From: Haloferax gibbonsii ATCC 33959
Lineage (GTDB): Archaea; Halobacteriota; Halobacteria; Halobacteriales; Haloferacaceae
Length of the DNA stretch: 63,575 bases
Assembly: GCF_000336775.1 (NCBI RefSeq)
Contig: NZ_AOLJ01000014.1
Span: 16,151 to 79,725, forward strand
Reading direction: 5' to 3'
Positions within the stretch are counted from its first letter, which is position 1. Each line of letters opens with the position of its first letter. Position numbers and translations under genes: made by a program. Positions 35,279 to 42,736 of this stretch are shown here, piece after piece. The notes under the pieces were generated by a model. It was not told where the DNA came from. It did no database searches and was given only the letters and a program-made list of their open reading frames with translations.

Positions 35279-35509
35279 ATGAGCGGCCGACCCCTCGACG
35301 TCCTCGAAGCGTCACTCGACGAGCCGGTGACGGTTCTCCTCAAGGACGGAAACGCGTACTTCGGCGTCCTCGCTGGTTACGACCAGCACATGAACGTCGT
35401 ACTCGAAGAAGCGCTGGACGAAGACACCGTGCCCGGGGATATCGAACTCGAGCAAGTCCAAGACACAACCATTATACGCGGCGATAACGTCGTCACCATC
35501 AAAGCATGA
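35279..35509 (+). CDS. lsm: Lsm (Sm-like) RNA-binding protein
   Basis: The 76-residue Sm-fold protein forms a heptameric ring that binds uridine-rich RNA. Sm1 is visible as [26 protein letters not shown] and Sm2 as [14 protein letters not shown]. It matches the archaeal SmAP1 type. The gene overlaps rpl37e by ATGA, the conserved archaeal pairing, so both proteins are made from one leaderless mRNA. Confidence 0.96.
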   Translation: MSGRPLDVLEASLDEPVTVLLKDGNAYFGVLAGYDQHMNVVLEEALDEDTVPGDIELEQVQDTTIIRGDNVVTIKA

Positions 35510-35682
35510 CGGGTGCAGGAACCCCTAGCCAAGGAAAGAAGAACAAGACGACGCACGTCAAGTGCCGTCGCTGCGGCGAGAAGTCCTACCACGTGAAGAA
35601 GAAGGTCTGCTCGTCTTGCGGCTTCGGTAAGTCGAAGAAGCGTCGGAGCTACGCCTGGCAGTCGAAGTCCGGCGACAACTAA
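35506..35682 (+). CDS. rpl37e: Large ribosomal subunit protein L37e
   Basis: The 58-residue basic zinc-ribbon protein begins [20 protein letters not shown] and has both CxxC pairs (C20/C23 and C35/C38), so it keeps zinc, unlike L24e in this window. The end [13 protein letters not shown] is the rRNA-binding tail. It overlaps lsm by four bases. Confidence 0.95.
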
Positions 35683-36086
35683 CGACTCTCGACGGTCTCT
35701 GACCGTCTCTGTCTTCTCTCTCGCCGTCTGCGGCGAGAACGAACCCGCGTTCCTGACTCCCGGTTTGTCCCCGCGCCCGTGACACTCGCTAGCACCGAGT
35801 ACGGCGTCGCTCTCCGCCCGTCACGCCCGAGTTCCTTCCTCGTGTGCTCCGGTTCCCCGAACTGTCACTTCATCTCGTCACCGCCCTCGACTGGTTCGGT
35901 TTACCTCCGTTCTCAGCCCTCGCCGTCCGTGCGCCGCATCGTCCGACTCCTCGTCGAATCCCCGCCCCACCGAGCGGTCACCACCGCGCACGAGATATGC
36001 ACTTCTATGCATATTTGCCGGTTACTGAACCCGTCGTTACTGCATAAGGACGGGTTTTTTACCCCCTCGACTCTCTATCGTCTTCC
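35683..36086. other. Upstream region of purF, no gene
   Basis: The first 300 bp of this 404-bp gap show pyrimidine-rich tracts after L37e (CTGTCTTCTCTCTC near 35707-35720, a possible terminator) and no reading frame with haloarchaeal codon use or acidic composition. The last 95 bp hold the regulatory elements of purF, listed separately. Confidence 0.5.
35995..36061 (+). promoter_or_regulatory. purF control region: inverted repeat, third half-site and TATA box
   Basis: ATATGCA (35995-36001) and TGCATAT (36008-36014) form an inverted repeat with a six-base spacer; TGCATAA recurs at 36041-36047. TTTTTTA (36055-36061) lies about 28 bp before the purF ATG and is the likely TATA box. The direct repeat GTTACTG occurs at 36021 and 36036. 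These are positioned where a purine-responsive regulator could bind; that role is inference. Confidence 0.5.
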
Positions 36087-37568
36087 ATGGTATCTGGGCG
36101 GGACGACTCCCACCACCACATCGGCGGACCGACGGAGAAGTGCGGTGTCGTCGGCGTCGCACTCGGCGGTCGAGACGCCGCACGACCCCTGTACTACTCG
36201 CTGTACGCCCTCCAGCACCGGGGCCAAGAGTCCGCAGGCATCGTCACCCACGACGGGTTCCAACAGCACAGTCACGTCCAGATGGGGCTCGTCGGCGACG
36301 CGTTCGGCGCCGACGACCTCGACGGCCTGAAAGGTGAGGCGGGCATCGGCCACGTCCGCTACCCCACCGCCGGCGACGTGTCGAAGTCGTGCGCCCAGCC
36401 GTTCGCCGTCTCGTTCAAGTCGGGGTCGCTCGGGCTCGCGCACAACGGCAACCTCGTCAACGCCGACGAACTCCGCGACGAACTGGAGAACTTCGGTCAC
36501 GCCTTCACCTCCACGGGCGACACCGAGGTCATCGCCCACGACCTCGCGCGCAATCTCCTCGAAGAGGACCTCGTCCGCGCCGTCAAGCGGACTATGGAGC
36601 GCATCCACGGCTCGTACGCGCTCACCATCATGCACGACGAGACGGTCCTCGGCGTGCGTGACCCCGAAGGGAACCGTCCGCTCTGTATCGGCAAACTCGA
36701 CGACGGCTACGTGCTCGCCTCCGAGTCGGCCGCCATCGACACGCTCGACGGCGAACTCGTCCGCGACGTGAAACCGGGCGAACTCGTCGTCCTCGACCCC
36801 GACGGAAGCGGCTTCGACTCGTATCAACTGGTCGAACGCGACAACACGGCCCACTGCTTTTTCGAACACATCTACTTCGCCCGCCCGGACTCCGTGATGA
36901 ACGACACGCTCGTCTACGAGGTCCGCCGCGGGCTCGGCCGGAAGCTCTGGGACGAAAACGGCGTCGACACCGACGTGGTCATGCCCGTTCCCGACTCGGG
37001 CCGCGCGTTCGCCTCCGGCTACGCGGAGGCCGCCCAAGAGGACGACGCGACCGTCGAGTTCGCCGAGGGACTGATGAAGAACCGCTACGTCGGCCGGACG
37101 TTCATCATGCCGACTCAAGACGAGCGCGAGCGCGCCGTCCGCCTCAAGCTCAACCCCATCAAGAGCACCGTCGAGGGCAAGTCCGTGACGCTCATCGACG
37201 ACAGCATCGTCCGCGGGACGACCTCGAATCAGCTCGTCCAACTGCTGTACGACGCCGGCGCGACCGAGGTCCACATGCGCATCGGCGCGCCGCCCATCGT
37301 CGCGCCCTGTTACATGGGCATCAACATGGCCACCCGCGAGGAACTCATCGCCTCGGACAAGTCGGTCGAGGAGGTCCGCGACACCATCGACGCCGACAGT
37401 CTCGGCTACCTCTCTATCGACGCCGTCGCCGAAGTGCTCGAAAAGTCCCGCGCCGACCTCTGTCTCGGCTGTGTCACCGGCGAGTACCCGTACGACATCG
37501 ACGGCGAGGAGACCGACCGCGACGTGAGCCGACCAGTCGTCGGTGCCGAAGCGCCGCTGAGCGACTGA
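36087..37568 (+). CDS. purF: Amidophosphoribosyltransferase
   Basis: The 493-residue enzyme commits PRPP to purine synthesis by adding ammonia from glutamine. The glutaminase nucleophile is C19 in KCGVVGVALGG, so an 18-residue propeptide would be removed by self-processing. The glutaminase domain runs to about residue 240, and the PRPP-binding loop is VTLIDDSIVRGTTSNQLV near residue 365. Cysteines in AHCFFEH and LCLGCVTGEYPYD fit the four-cysteine cluster of Bacillus-type PurF, which holds an oxygen-sensitive 4Fe-4S cluster; presence of the cluster here is inference. Confidence 0.95.
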   Translation: MVSGRDDSHHHIGGPTEKCGVVGVALGGRDAARPLYYSLYALQHRGQESAGIVTHDGFQQHSHVQMGLVGDAFGADDLDGLKGEAGIGHVRYPTAGDVSKSCAQPFAVSFKSGSLGLAHNGNLVNADELRDELENFGHAFTSTGDTEVIAHDLARNLLEEDLVRAVKRTMERIHGSYALTIMHDETVLGVRDPEGNRPLCIGKLDDGYVLASESAAIDTLDGELVRDVKPGELVVLDPDGSGFDSYQLVERDNTAHCFFEHIYFARPDSVMNDTLVYEVRRGLGRKLWDENGVDTDVVMPVPDSGRAFASGYAEAAQEDDATVEFAEGLMKNRYVGRTFIMPTQDERERAVRLKLNPIKSTVEGKSVTLIDDSIVRGTTSNQLVQLLYDAGATEVHMRIGAPPIVAPCYMGINMATREELIASDKSVEEVRDTIDADSLGYLSIDAVAEVLEKSRADLCLGCVTGEYPYDIDGEETDRDVSRPVVGAEAPLSD

Positions 37569-37687
37569 GTTCCGGTTCCGGACCCCGCCGGTTCCGCTCC
37601 CGTTCGTCCCCCCACGCCCAACCTATCGCTCCGTCTGACAGTCACCGGGAGCCTCGATAGCATAATCAACGCGGTCTTTCTTGTCTC

Positions 37688-37756
37688 TCGCACCCGTTGT
37701 TCGAACCGTACTCCGACTCGCCGAGGACCGGGTTGCGAGCGGAGTACGGAGTGCGA
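37688..37756. repeat. Long stem-loop after purF
   Basis: CCGTACTCCG (37706-37715) pairs perfectly with CGGAGTACGG (37740-37749); inside, after a single unpaired A, CTCGC (37717-37721) pairs with GCGAG (37735-37739). Outer bases TCGCAC and GTGCGA can add six pairs across an internal loop. This is too extensive for chance in a short gap. It may be a terminator for either convergent gene or part of an unannotated RNA. Confidence 0.75.
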
Positions 37757-37835
37757 ATCGACGGGGTGGTGGAGCGCCGCGGGAGGGCCCGCACATCCCG
37801 TCTCTGTGACCTGCCGGTCGCACCACGTACTACCG

Positions 37836-37890
37836 CCCGTCCGAATCGGCGGCCCTCGGGCCGCGCGCCCCGCCGCGGGCGTCGGACGGG
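37836..37890. repeat. Second stem-loop between purF and the DUF420 gene
   Basis: CCCGTCCGA (37836-37844) pairs with TCGGACGGG (37882-37890). Within it GCGGCCC/GGGCCGC forms a nearly continuous palindrome around 37849-37864. It ends 45 bp from the DUF420 stop and could terminate that gene's transcript on the minus strand. Confidence 0.7.
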
Positions 37891-37934
37891 TACTCCCTTT
37901 GAACGCCCGAGCGACGGCGCTCTCCGAACGCGCC

Positions 37935-38495
37935 TCAGTAGATGACGTAGAGGAGGACGTAGACGACGTTTCCGAGGACGAACGAGACGAGCCACAGCGA
38001 GGCCGCGACGCGGCCGAACCGGGCGTGTTCCGTCCCGAAGACCTCGGTTATCGGTCGCGTCAGCGCCAACAGCAGCGCGTAGTAGACGACGGGGACACAG
38101 ACGACAGCCAAGAGGATGTGAACCGCCAGCGTCGGGAGGTAGACGAACTGGTAGACTGCGTCGGGGCCGGGGAACTCCGCGGTTCCCTGGACGACGACCT
38201 TGTAGAGATAGAGGACGAGAAACGTCGCAAAGAGGAGGAACGAGGCGAGCATCATGCGCCGGTGGCGCTCGATTTCGCCGCGGCGGACGAACCGGACGCC
38301 GGCGAGGATGGTGACGATGGCGACGGTGCTGATGACCGCGTTCACGTGCGGAATCGCGTTCAGCACGGCCTCGGGAGCAGTCGGAATCGCGGCGCGGGGA
38401 ATCGCGCCGAGCGCCGCGCCGAAGACGAGCGCGAGCGACAGCACCGAGAGAATCGCAGTCAGTCCGCGGACGTGGTCGCGTGCTCGGAACTCCAT
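37935..38495 (-). CDS. DUF420 family membrane protein
   Basis: The 186-residue protein has five to six hydrophobic helices. The pattern PHVNAVISTVAIVTILAGVRFVRRGEIERHRRMMLASFLLF, with histidines at HVN and HRR, and a later VHILLAVVCVPVVYYALL is characteristic of DUF420, a family often found near cytochrome oxidase and heme-copper assembly genes. None of those is here. The function is unknown; the conserved histidines may bind heme. The ATG at 38495 gives the family-typical length. Confidence 0.85.
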   Translation of the reverse strand: MEFRARDHVRGLTAILSVLSLALVFGAALGAIPRAAIPTAPEAVLNAIPHVNAVISTVAIVTILAGVRFVRRGEIERHRRMMLASFLLFATFLVLYLYKVVVQGTAEFPGPDAVYQFVYLPTLAVHILLAVVCVPVVYYALLLALTRPITEVFGTEHARFGRVAASLWLVSFVLGNVVYVLLYVIY

Positions 38496-38592
38496 AGGCG
38501 TATCCCGGTGCCGCGAGGCCAAAATCGTTCTGTCGCCCGCCCGCGGCACGGCGCCTGCAAACGCCCGACATTGCCGAGGCGAAAGGAAAGTC

Positions 38593-38600
38593 ATTTAAAT
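38593..38600 (+). promoter_or_regulatory. TATA box of the tRNA-Leu gene
   Basis: ATTTAAAT lies about 42 bp before the mature tRNA 5' end, leaving room for a short 5' leader of some 15 nt removed by RNase P. Confidence 0.6.
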
Positions 38601-38638
38601 TACCGCGGGGTAAACGAGAGTGCAGCAAGACACAGCGA

Positions 38639-38723
38639 GCGTGGGTAGCCAAGCCAGGCCAACGGCGCAGCGTTGAGGGCGCTGTCCTGTAGAGGTCCGC
38701 CGGTTCAAATCCGGTCCCACGCA
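38639..38723 (+). tRNA. tRNA-Leu (GAG)
   Basis: The acceptor stem GCGTGGG (38639-38645) pairs with CCCACGC (38716-38722), with discriminator A at 38723. The D arm has GCC/GGC, the anticodon arm is CAGCG-TTGAGGG-CGCTG with anticodon GAG, there is a long class II variable arm (TCCTGTAGAGGT), and the T arm is GCCGG-TTCAAAT-CCGGT. No intron is present and CCA is not encoded. It reads CUC and CUU leucine codons. Its 3' half is repeated downstream. Confidence 0.95.
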
Positions 38724-38840
38724 TCGCAAGATGCAGGTGACGTCCCTACACGGACATCACCCACGCACAATCCTTCCACGAAACTACACCCCGGAGAGGT
38801 TCGCCTCTCTCGGGTTCTCCGAACTATTCTTCGACAGCAA

Positions 38841-38948
38841 GGGCGCTGTCCTGTAGAGGTCCGCCGGTGAGAATCCGGCTCGCCGGATTCGAACGTCGAG
38901 ACGAGCGGAGTGAGTCTCGGAAGTTCAAATCCGGTCCCACGCATCGCA
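38841..38948 (+). pseudogene. Broken copy of the tRNA-Leu 3' half
   Basis: The copy begins at the anticodon-loop bases GGG and reproduces the anticodon 3' strand, variable arm, T arm and acceptor 3' strand, but has no 5' half and carries a 54-bp insertion (38869-38922) within the T arm. The insertion consists of two adjacent hairpins, GAATCCGG/CCGGATTC and CGAGAC/GTCTCG. It cannot be a functional tRNA. Confidence 0.8.
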
Positions 38949-38992
38949 TGTGCGGACTCACAGTCCGCAATGAGGCGGCGTAGCCGCCGAAT
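38949..38992 (+). repeat. Double-hairpin insertion in the tRNA-Leu array
   Basis: This segment separates the copied tRNA end from the copied 63-nt flank, which are almost adjacent in unit 1. It holds two small perfect hairpins, GCGGACT-CAC-AGTCCGC (38952-38968) and GGCGGC-GTA-GCCGCC (38974-38988). It has the same two-hairpin design as the insertion at 38869-38922, though a different sequence. Confidence 0.7.
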
Positions 38993-39190
38993 GATGCAGG
39001 TGACGTCCCTACACGGACATCACCCACGCACAATCCTTCCACGAAACTACACCCCAGAGAGGTACTCCTCTCTGGGTTTCTCTGCACTGCTCCTCGTTGA
39101 GGGACACCTCTCCGAACGTCTCGTTATTCACCGGTCAGCGCCCGTGCCGCCCCCCGACTTCGACTACCGACCGCCGTCCCGTGCCGCGAG

Positions 39191-39197
39191 TTTAAAA
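39191..39197 (+). promoter_or_regulatory. TATA box of the MBF1 gene
   Basis: TTTAAAA is centred 27 bp before the ATG at 39221, consistent with a leaderless mRNA. Confidence 0.65.
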
Positions 39198-39220
39198 GGG
39201 TCGAACGAGTAACACGCGGC

Positions 39221-39742
39221 ATGGCCAAGTACTCGACGAACCGGGGCGGTGGCGGCGGCGACGGCGACAGTTGCGAACTCTGCGGTCGCAGCACCGCGAA
39301 GCTCCGGCGCGCGAACGTGGCCGGCGCGGACCTGTTGGTCTGTCCGGACTGCGCGCCGCACGGCGAGAACCGCCACGCGGACCGAAAAAACGAGTCGACC
39401 GACGCCTCGCGCGACGGCTCCGAGCGGAATCGCAAGAAGCGCGCCGCCCAGCGCACCGCCAAGATGTACGACAGCGCGAAGGGCGACTCCAAACACTGGG
39501 AGGAAAAGGGGACGAACTACGAGAAAGACCGGCTCCCCTATCTCGTCTCCGGCTACGGCGGCGTCGTCGAGTCCGCCCGGCAGGACGCCGGCCTCCAGCT
39601 CGCCGACCTCGCCGACGAACTCGAACTCGACGAGAAGCAACTGCTCGCCATCGAGCAGGGCCGGGCCACGCGGGCGAACGTCGGCGGCTCGGCCATCCGC
39701 GCGCTCGAAGAGCGCCTCGACGTGACCCTCGTCGACGAGTAG
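39221..39742 (+). CDS. mbf1: Multiprotein bridging factor 1 (MBF1)-like protein
   Basis: The 173-residue protein has an N-terminal zinc ribbon (CELCG... CPDCA), a charged linker with many Lys and Arg, and a C-terminal helix-turn-helix from about residue 110 (VESARQDAGLQLADLADELELDEKQLLAIEQGRA) of the XRE/MBF1 type. Eukaryotic MBF1 bridges activators and TBP, and archaeal homologues associate with ribosomes and translation. Both domains are complete here. Confidence 0.92.
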   Translation: MAKYSTNRGGGGGDGDSCELCGRSTAKLRRANVAGADLLVCPDCAPHGENRHADRKNESTDASRDGSERNRKKRAAQRTAKMYDSAKGDSKHWEEKGTNYEKDRLPYLVSGYGGVVESARQDAGLQLADLADELELDEKQLLAIEQGRATRANVGGSAIRALEERLDVTLVDE

Positions 39743-39777
39743 CACGATTTTTCTCGGTCGGGCGTCTCGACGCGCAT

Positions 39778-40968
39778 ATGTCCGACTCACTCGCACCCGA
39801 GTCCCCGACGGTCCGGGCGTTCGACGCGACGGTGGCGCGCGTCGATGGCCGGTCGGTCGTCCTCGACGAGACGTACTTCTACCCCGAAGGCGGCGGTCAG
39901 CCCGCCGACCGCGGTGTTCTCGGCGGCGTCGACGTCGAACACGTCCGAAGCGAAGCCGACGGAACGGTCGTCCACGACCTCGCGGCCGACCCCGACTTCG
40001 GCGTCGGCGACGAGGTGACCGGCGTCGTCGACGACGACTTCCGGACGTACTGCATGCGGGCGCACACCGCGAGTCACGTGCTCTACGGCGCGGGTCGCCG
40101 CATCTTCGACGACCTCGGCTACGGCGGCTTCGACATCTCCGCGGAGAAGGTGCGCGTCGACTTCGAGACCTCGACCGAAGTCGACGACGGCGCGCTCGTC
40201 GAACTGGAGCGTCTCGTCAATCGGGCGGTGTGGGACAGCCGCGAGGTGTCGTGGGAGGAGATTCCCGTCTCGGAGGCCCGCGAGCGCGGGGAAATCGCGT
40301 TCAACGTCAAGACCGAGGAGGGCGTCTTCTCCGAGTCCGACACCGTTCGGGTCGTCTCCATCGACGGCTGGGACTGGGCGGCCTGCGGCGGGACGCACGT
40401 CTCGAACACCGTCGAAATCGGGCCGGTCGAGGTGCTCGGCCGGTCGAACCCCGGCGAGGGACTCACCCGCGTCGAGTTCGCGGTCGGCGCCTCGGCCATC
40501 GACCGCCGCGCCGCAGTTCGAACGTCCGCCTACGAGGCCGCCCGAGCGCTCGGAACGAACCTCGACGGTCTCGGGGAGTCGGCCGCCACCGCCGCGGCCG
40601 CGCGCGAAGAACTGGAATCCGAACTCGCAGACCTGAAGTCCGAGGTGCTGCGCGCTCGCCTCGACGACTTCGAGACGGTCGAACGCGACGGACTGACGTG
40701 GCGGGTCGGTGCGGTCTCCGGCTTCGACGCGAACGAGGTCGGCGACGCGGCCAAGGAGGCCCGCGACGGTGCGGACGTGCTCGTCGCCGTCGGCGAGTCC
40801 GACGCCCCGTTCGTCGTCGTCGCCAGCGCCGGCGACGCGGCCGCCGGCGACGTCGTCGCCGAGGTGACAGACGAGTTCGGCGGCGGCGGCGGCGGGGGAC
40901 CGACCTTCGCGCAGGGCGGCGGTCTCGGCGCGCCGGCCGACGAGGTGCTGGCATACCTGTGCGACTGA
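39778..40968 (+). CDS. AlaX-type alanyl-tRNA editing protein with DHHA1 domain
   Basis: The 396-residue protein resembles the editing half of alanyl-tRNA synthetase: DETYFYPEGGGQPADRG opens it, the zinc-binding HTASH is at residues 96-100 and CGGTH at 203-207. After about residue 240 comes a coiled-coil and a DHHA1 domain ending in a glycine-rich GGGGGGGPTFAQGGG. It removes serine or glycine mistakenly attached to tRNA-Ala and corresponds to the long AlaX-L class. It has no aminoacylation domain. Confidence 0.9.
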   Translation: MSDSLAPESPTVRAFDATVARVDGRSVVLDETYFYPEGGGQPADRGVLGGVDVEHVRSEADGTVVHDLAADPDFGVGDEVTGVVDDDFRTYCMRAHTASHVLYGAGRRIFDDLGYGGFDISAEKVRVDFETSTEVDDGALVELERLVNRAVWDSREVSWEEIPVSEARERGEIAFNVKTEEGVFSESDTVRVVSIDGWDWAACGGTHVSNTVEIGPVEVLGRSNPGEGLTRVEFAVGASAIDRRAAVRTSAYEAARALGTNLDGLGESAATAAAAREELESELADLKSEVLRARLDDFETVERDGLTWRVGAVSGFDANEVGDAAKEARDGADVLVAVGESDAPFVVVASAGDAAAGDVVAEVTDEFGGGGGGGPTFAQGGGLGAPADEVLAYLCD

Positions 40969-41062
40969 GTTGACTCTGGCCACCGATACTGTGTCGTGCT
41001 GACGCCCGACGGACGACCGGCGGTTCAATCATCTTTTTCAATGATGGTCCGTACTCACCACC

Positions 41063-42208
41063 ATGGAAACCGTAGGGTCTGCCACGGGTCTGACCGACGA
41101 GCAGCGGGCCATCCGAGACGTCGTCCACGAGTTCGCCGTCGAGGAGATTCGCCCGACCGCGCGCGAGGCCGACGAGACGGAGACGTTCCCGGAAGACGTG
41201 TGGGACGGCCTCGCCGAACTCGACCTGACCGGCCTGACCGTCCCCGAGGAGTACGGCGGGTTCGGTGCCGACCGCGCCACCTACGCCGTCGTCAACGAGG
41301 AGGTCGCCTACGGCCAACTCGCCGTCGCGACCGCGCTCTCCGTGCACTGTCTCGCGACCGAGTGTATCGCGGAGTTCGCCACCGACGAACAGAAAGAGAC
41401 GTGGCTCCCCGAGATGGCTCGCGGCCGACCGGTCGGCATGTTCGGTCTCTCCGAACCGGACGCCGGGTCGAACCCCGCGGAGATGTCGACAGTCGCCCGA
41501 CGAGACGGCGACGAGTACGTCATCAACGGCAAAAAGCAGTGGATAACGAACGGCCAGCGCGGCGGCGTCTGCATCCTCTTCGCCAAGACTGACCCCGACG
41601 ACCCCTCGTCAGTCACGCAGTTCCTCGTCCCGAAGGAGGCCGGCTACGAGGTCGGCAAGAAAGAGGAGAAACTCGGTCTCCGCGCCTCCGACACGACGGC
41701 GCTCCTCTTCGACGACGTTCGCATCCCCGCTGAAAACCGACTCACTGAGGAGGGCAAGGGCCTCTCCGCCGCCTTCCGCATCCTGACCGGCGGCCGAATC
41801 GGCATCGCCTCGCAGGCCGTGGGACTCGCGCAGGCCGCGCTCGACGACGCCATCGACTACGCCAACGAGCGCGAGCAGTTCGACAAACCCATCTCGAAGA
41901 TTCAGGCGATTCGCCACAAAATCGCCGACATGGGCACGCAGGTCCACGCCTCGCGGATGCTCGTCCGCGAGGCCGCCCGCGTCGCCGACGCCGGCGACGA
42001 CCCGCGGACCGCGGCGTCCATCGCGAAGTACTTCGCCAGCGAGGCCGCGGTCGACGTGACGAACGAGGCCGTGCAGGTCCACGGCGGCTACGGCTACACC
42101 ACCGATTTCGACGTGGAACGCTACTACCGCGACTCGAAGATCACGACCATCTACGAGGGGACCAGCGAGATTCAAAAGGAGATTATCGCGCGGTCGCTCC
42201 TCGACTGA
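41063..42208 (+). CDS. Acyl-CoA dehydrogenase
   Basis: The 381-residue FAD enzyme introduces a double bond into acyl-CoA and hands electrons to ETF. Signatures are FGLSEPDAGSNPAEM, the FAD-binding QAVHGGYGYTTDF region (as VQVHGGYGYTTDFDVERYYRDSKI), and the catalytic region IYEGTSEIQKEI. Chain-length specificity cannot be read. It is transcribed alone. The ETF genes at 24468-28740 encode its probable acceptor. Confidence 0.93.
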   Translation: METVGSATGLTDEQRAIRDVVHEFAVEEIRPTAREADETETFPEDVWDGLAELDLTGLTVPEEYGGFGADRATYAVVNEEVAYGQLAVATALSVHCLATECIAEFATDEQKETWLPEMARGRPVGMFGLSEPDAGSNPAEMSTVARRDGDEYVINGKKQWITNGQRGGVCILFAKTDPDDPSSVTQFLVPKEAGYEVGKKEEKLGLRASDTTALLFDDVRIPAENRLTEEGKGLSAAFRILTGGRIGIASQAVGLAQAALDDAIDYANEREQFDKPISKIQAIRHKIADMGTQVHASRMLVREAARVADAGDDPRTAASIAKYFASEAAVDVTNEAVQVHGGYGYTTDFDVERYYRDSKITTIYEGTSEIQKEIIARSLLD

Positions 42209-42247
42209 GCGGTCGGGTCAGCCCGCTTTTTCACTCGGCCGCGTCGC

Positions 42248-42661
42248 TCACGGACTACGGGCGAGCGTCGGCAGCCCTCGCTCGCGGACCACGTCAGCGG
42301 CGGCGAGTCCCGCGAGAAGCATACACCCGACGAGCGTCACCCACGCGCCGACAGCCGAGACGAACGTCTCGTCCCACAGTTGGATGAACCGCAGGACTGC
42401 GACGGTCCCGACGACGCCGACGACCAGTTCCGCGCGGCGGGACCGCCGTCCGGCGAGCGCGGCGAGAGAGAGCAGGACGACTGTCGGGAAGAGGACGATG
42501 CCGTGGACGAGCTCCAGACCGTTTCCCATGCCGCCGTAGTAAACGGAGATAACCGGTCCTTCGTGGGCCGGGTCGACCTGTATCCACGGGAGGAAGACGC
42601 CGACCGCGACGACGAGCGACGGGAGGACCGGAGCGAGGCGTTCGCGGAGCGGGGATGCCAT
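42248..42661 (-). CDS. Four-helix membrane protein of unknown function
   Basis: The 137-residue protein has four hydrophobic stretches (about 12-27, 46-68, 77-95 and 101-124). A motif FLPWIQVDP after the first helix and YYGGMGNGLELVHG in the first loop recur in haloarchaeal membrane proteins, but I cannot name the family. It converges on the acyl-CoA dehydrogenase gene and is divergent from the HAD gene, with which it shares a 75-bp promoter gap. Confidence 0.7.
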   Translation of the reverse strand: MASPLRERLAPVLPSLVVAVGVFLPWIQVDPAHEGPVISVYYGGMGNGLELVHGIVLFPTVVLLSLAALAGRRSRRAELVVGVVGTVAVLRFIQLWDETFVSAVGAWVTLVGCMLLAGLAAADVVRERGLPTLARSP

Positions 42662-42736
42662 ACCGGAGGCGACGCCGGTTTTCCGTATAGGCCTTCTCCC
42701 GAAGCGCCTTTTCCCCGCGGTTCCCTACTGCGGGCA

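Larger units (their letters stand above)
37569..37934. other. Intergenic region between purF and the DUF420 gene with two large hairpins
   Basis: The two genes converge across 366 bp. I see no supported protein gene. Two long inverted repeats are present (37706-37749 and 37836-37890), the first enclosed by a further TCGCAC/GTGCGA pairing (37688-37693/37751-37756). Confidence 0.6.
38677..39110 (+). repeat. Degenerate tandem array derived from the tRNA-Leu 3' half
   Basis: Three segments of the tRNA and its downstream flank recur. Unit 1 spans 38677-38840 and unit 2 begins at 38841. Identical blocks: 28 nt (38677-38704 and 38841-38868), 26 nt (38703-38728 and 38923-38948) and 63 nt (38730-38792 and 38993-39055). 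Unit 2 is interrupted by two extra segments. Near 39096 the sequence CGTTGAGGG again resembles the anticodon loop and may start a third, decayed unit. The 63-nt block contains a hairpin GGTGA.GTCC/GGAC.TCACC, and each unit ends in a hairpin on GAGAGG/CCTCTC. Confidence 0.85.

Noticed and set aside
35779-36330. A 183-residue plus-strand frame before and into purF
   Set aside because: Ser/Thr/Pro-rich, not acidic, and overlapping the purF start and its promoter elements.
37681-37756. A possible tRNA because of TTCGAA and a stem near 37700
   Set aside because: No acceptor stem, D arm or anticodon arm can be laid out on either strand around it.
37666-38724. A 352-residue minus-strand frame across the tRNA-Leu gene and the DUF420 gene
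   Set aside because: It overlaps a well-formed tRNA and is out of frame with the DUF420 protein, with Arg-rich composition unlike halophile proteins.
38705-39087. Two short minus-strand frames sharing a 24-residue segment
   Set aside because: The shared segment comes only from the duplicated 63-nt DNA block downstream of the tRNA, not from homologous proteins.
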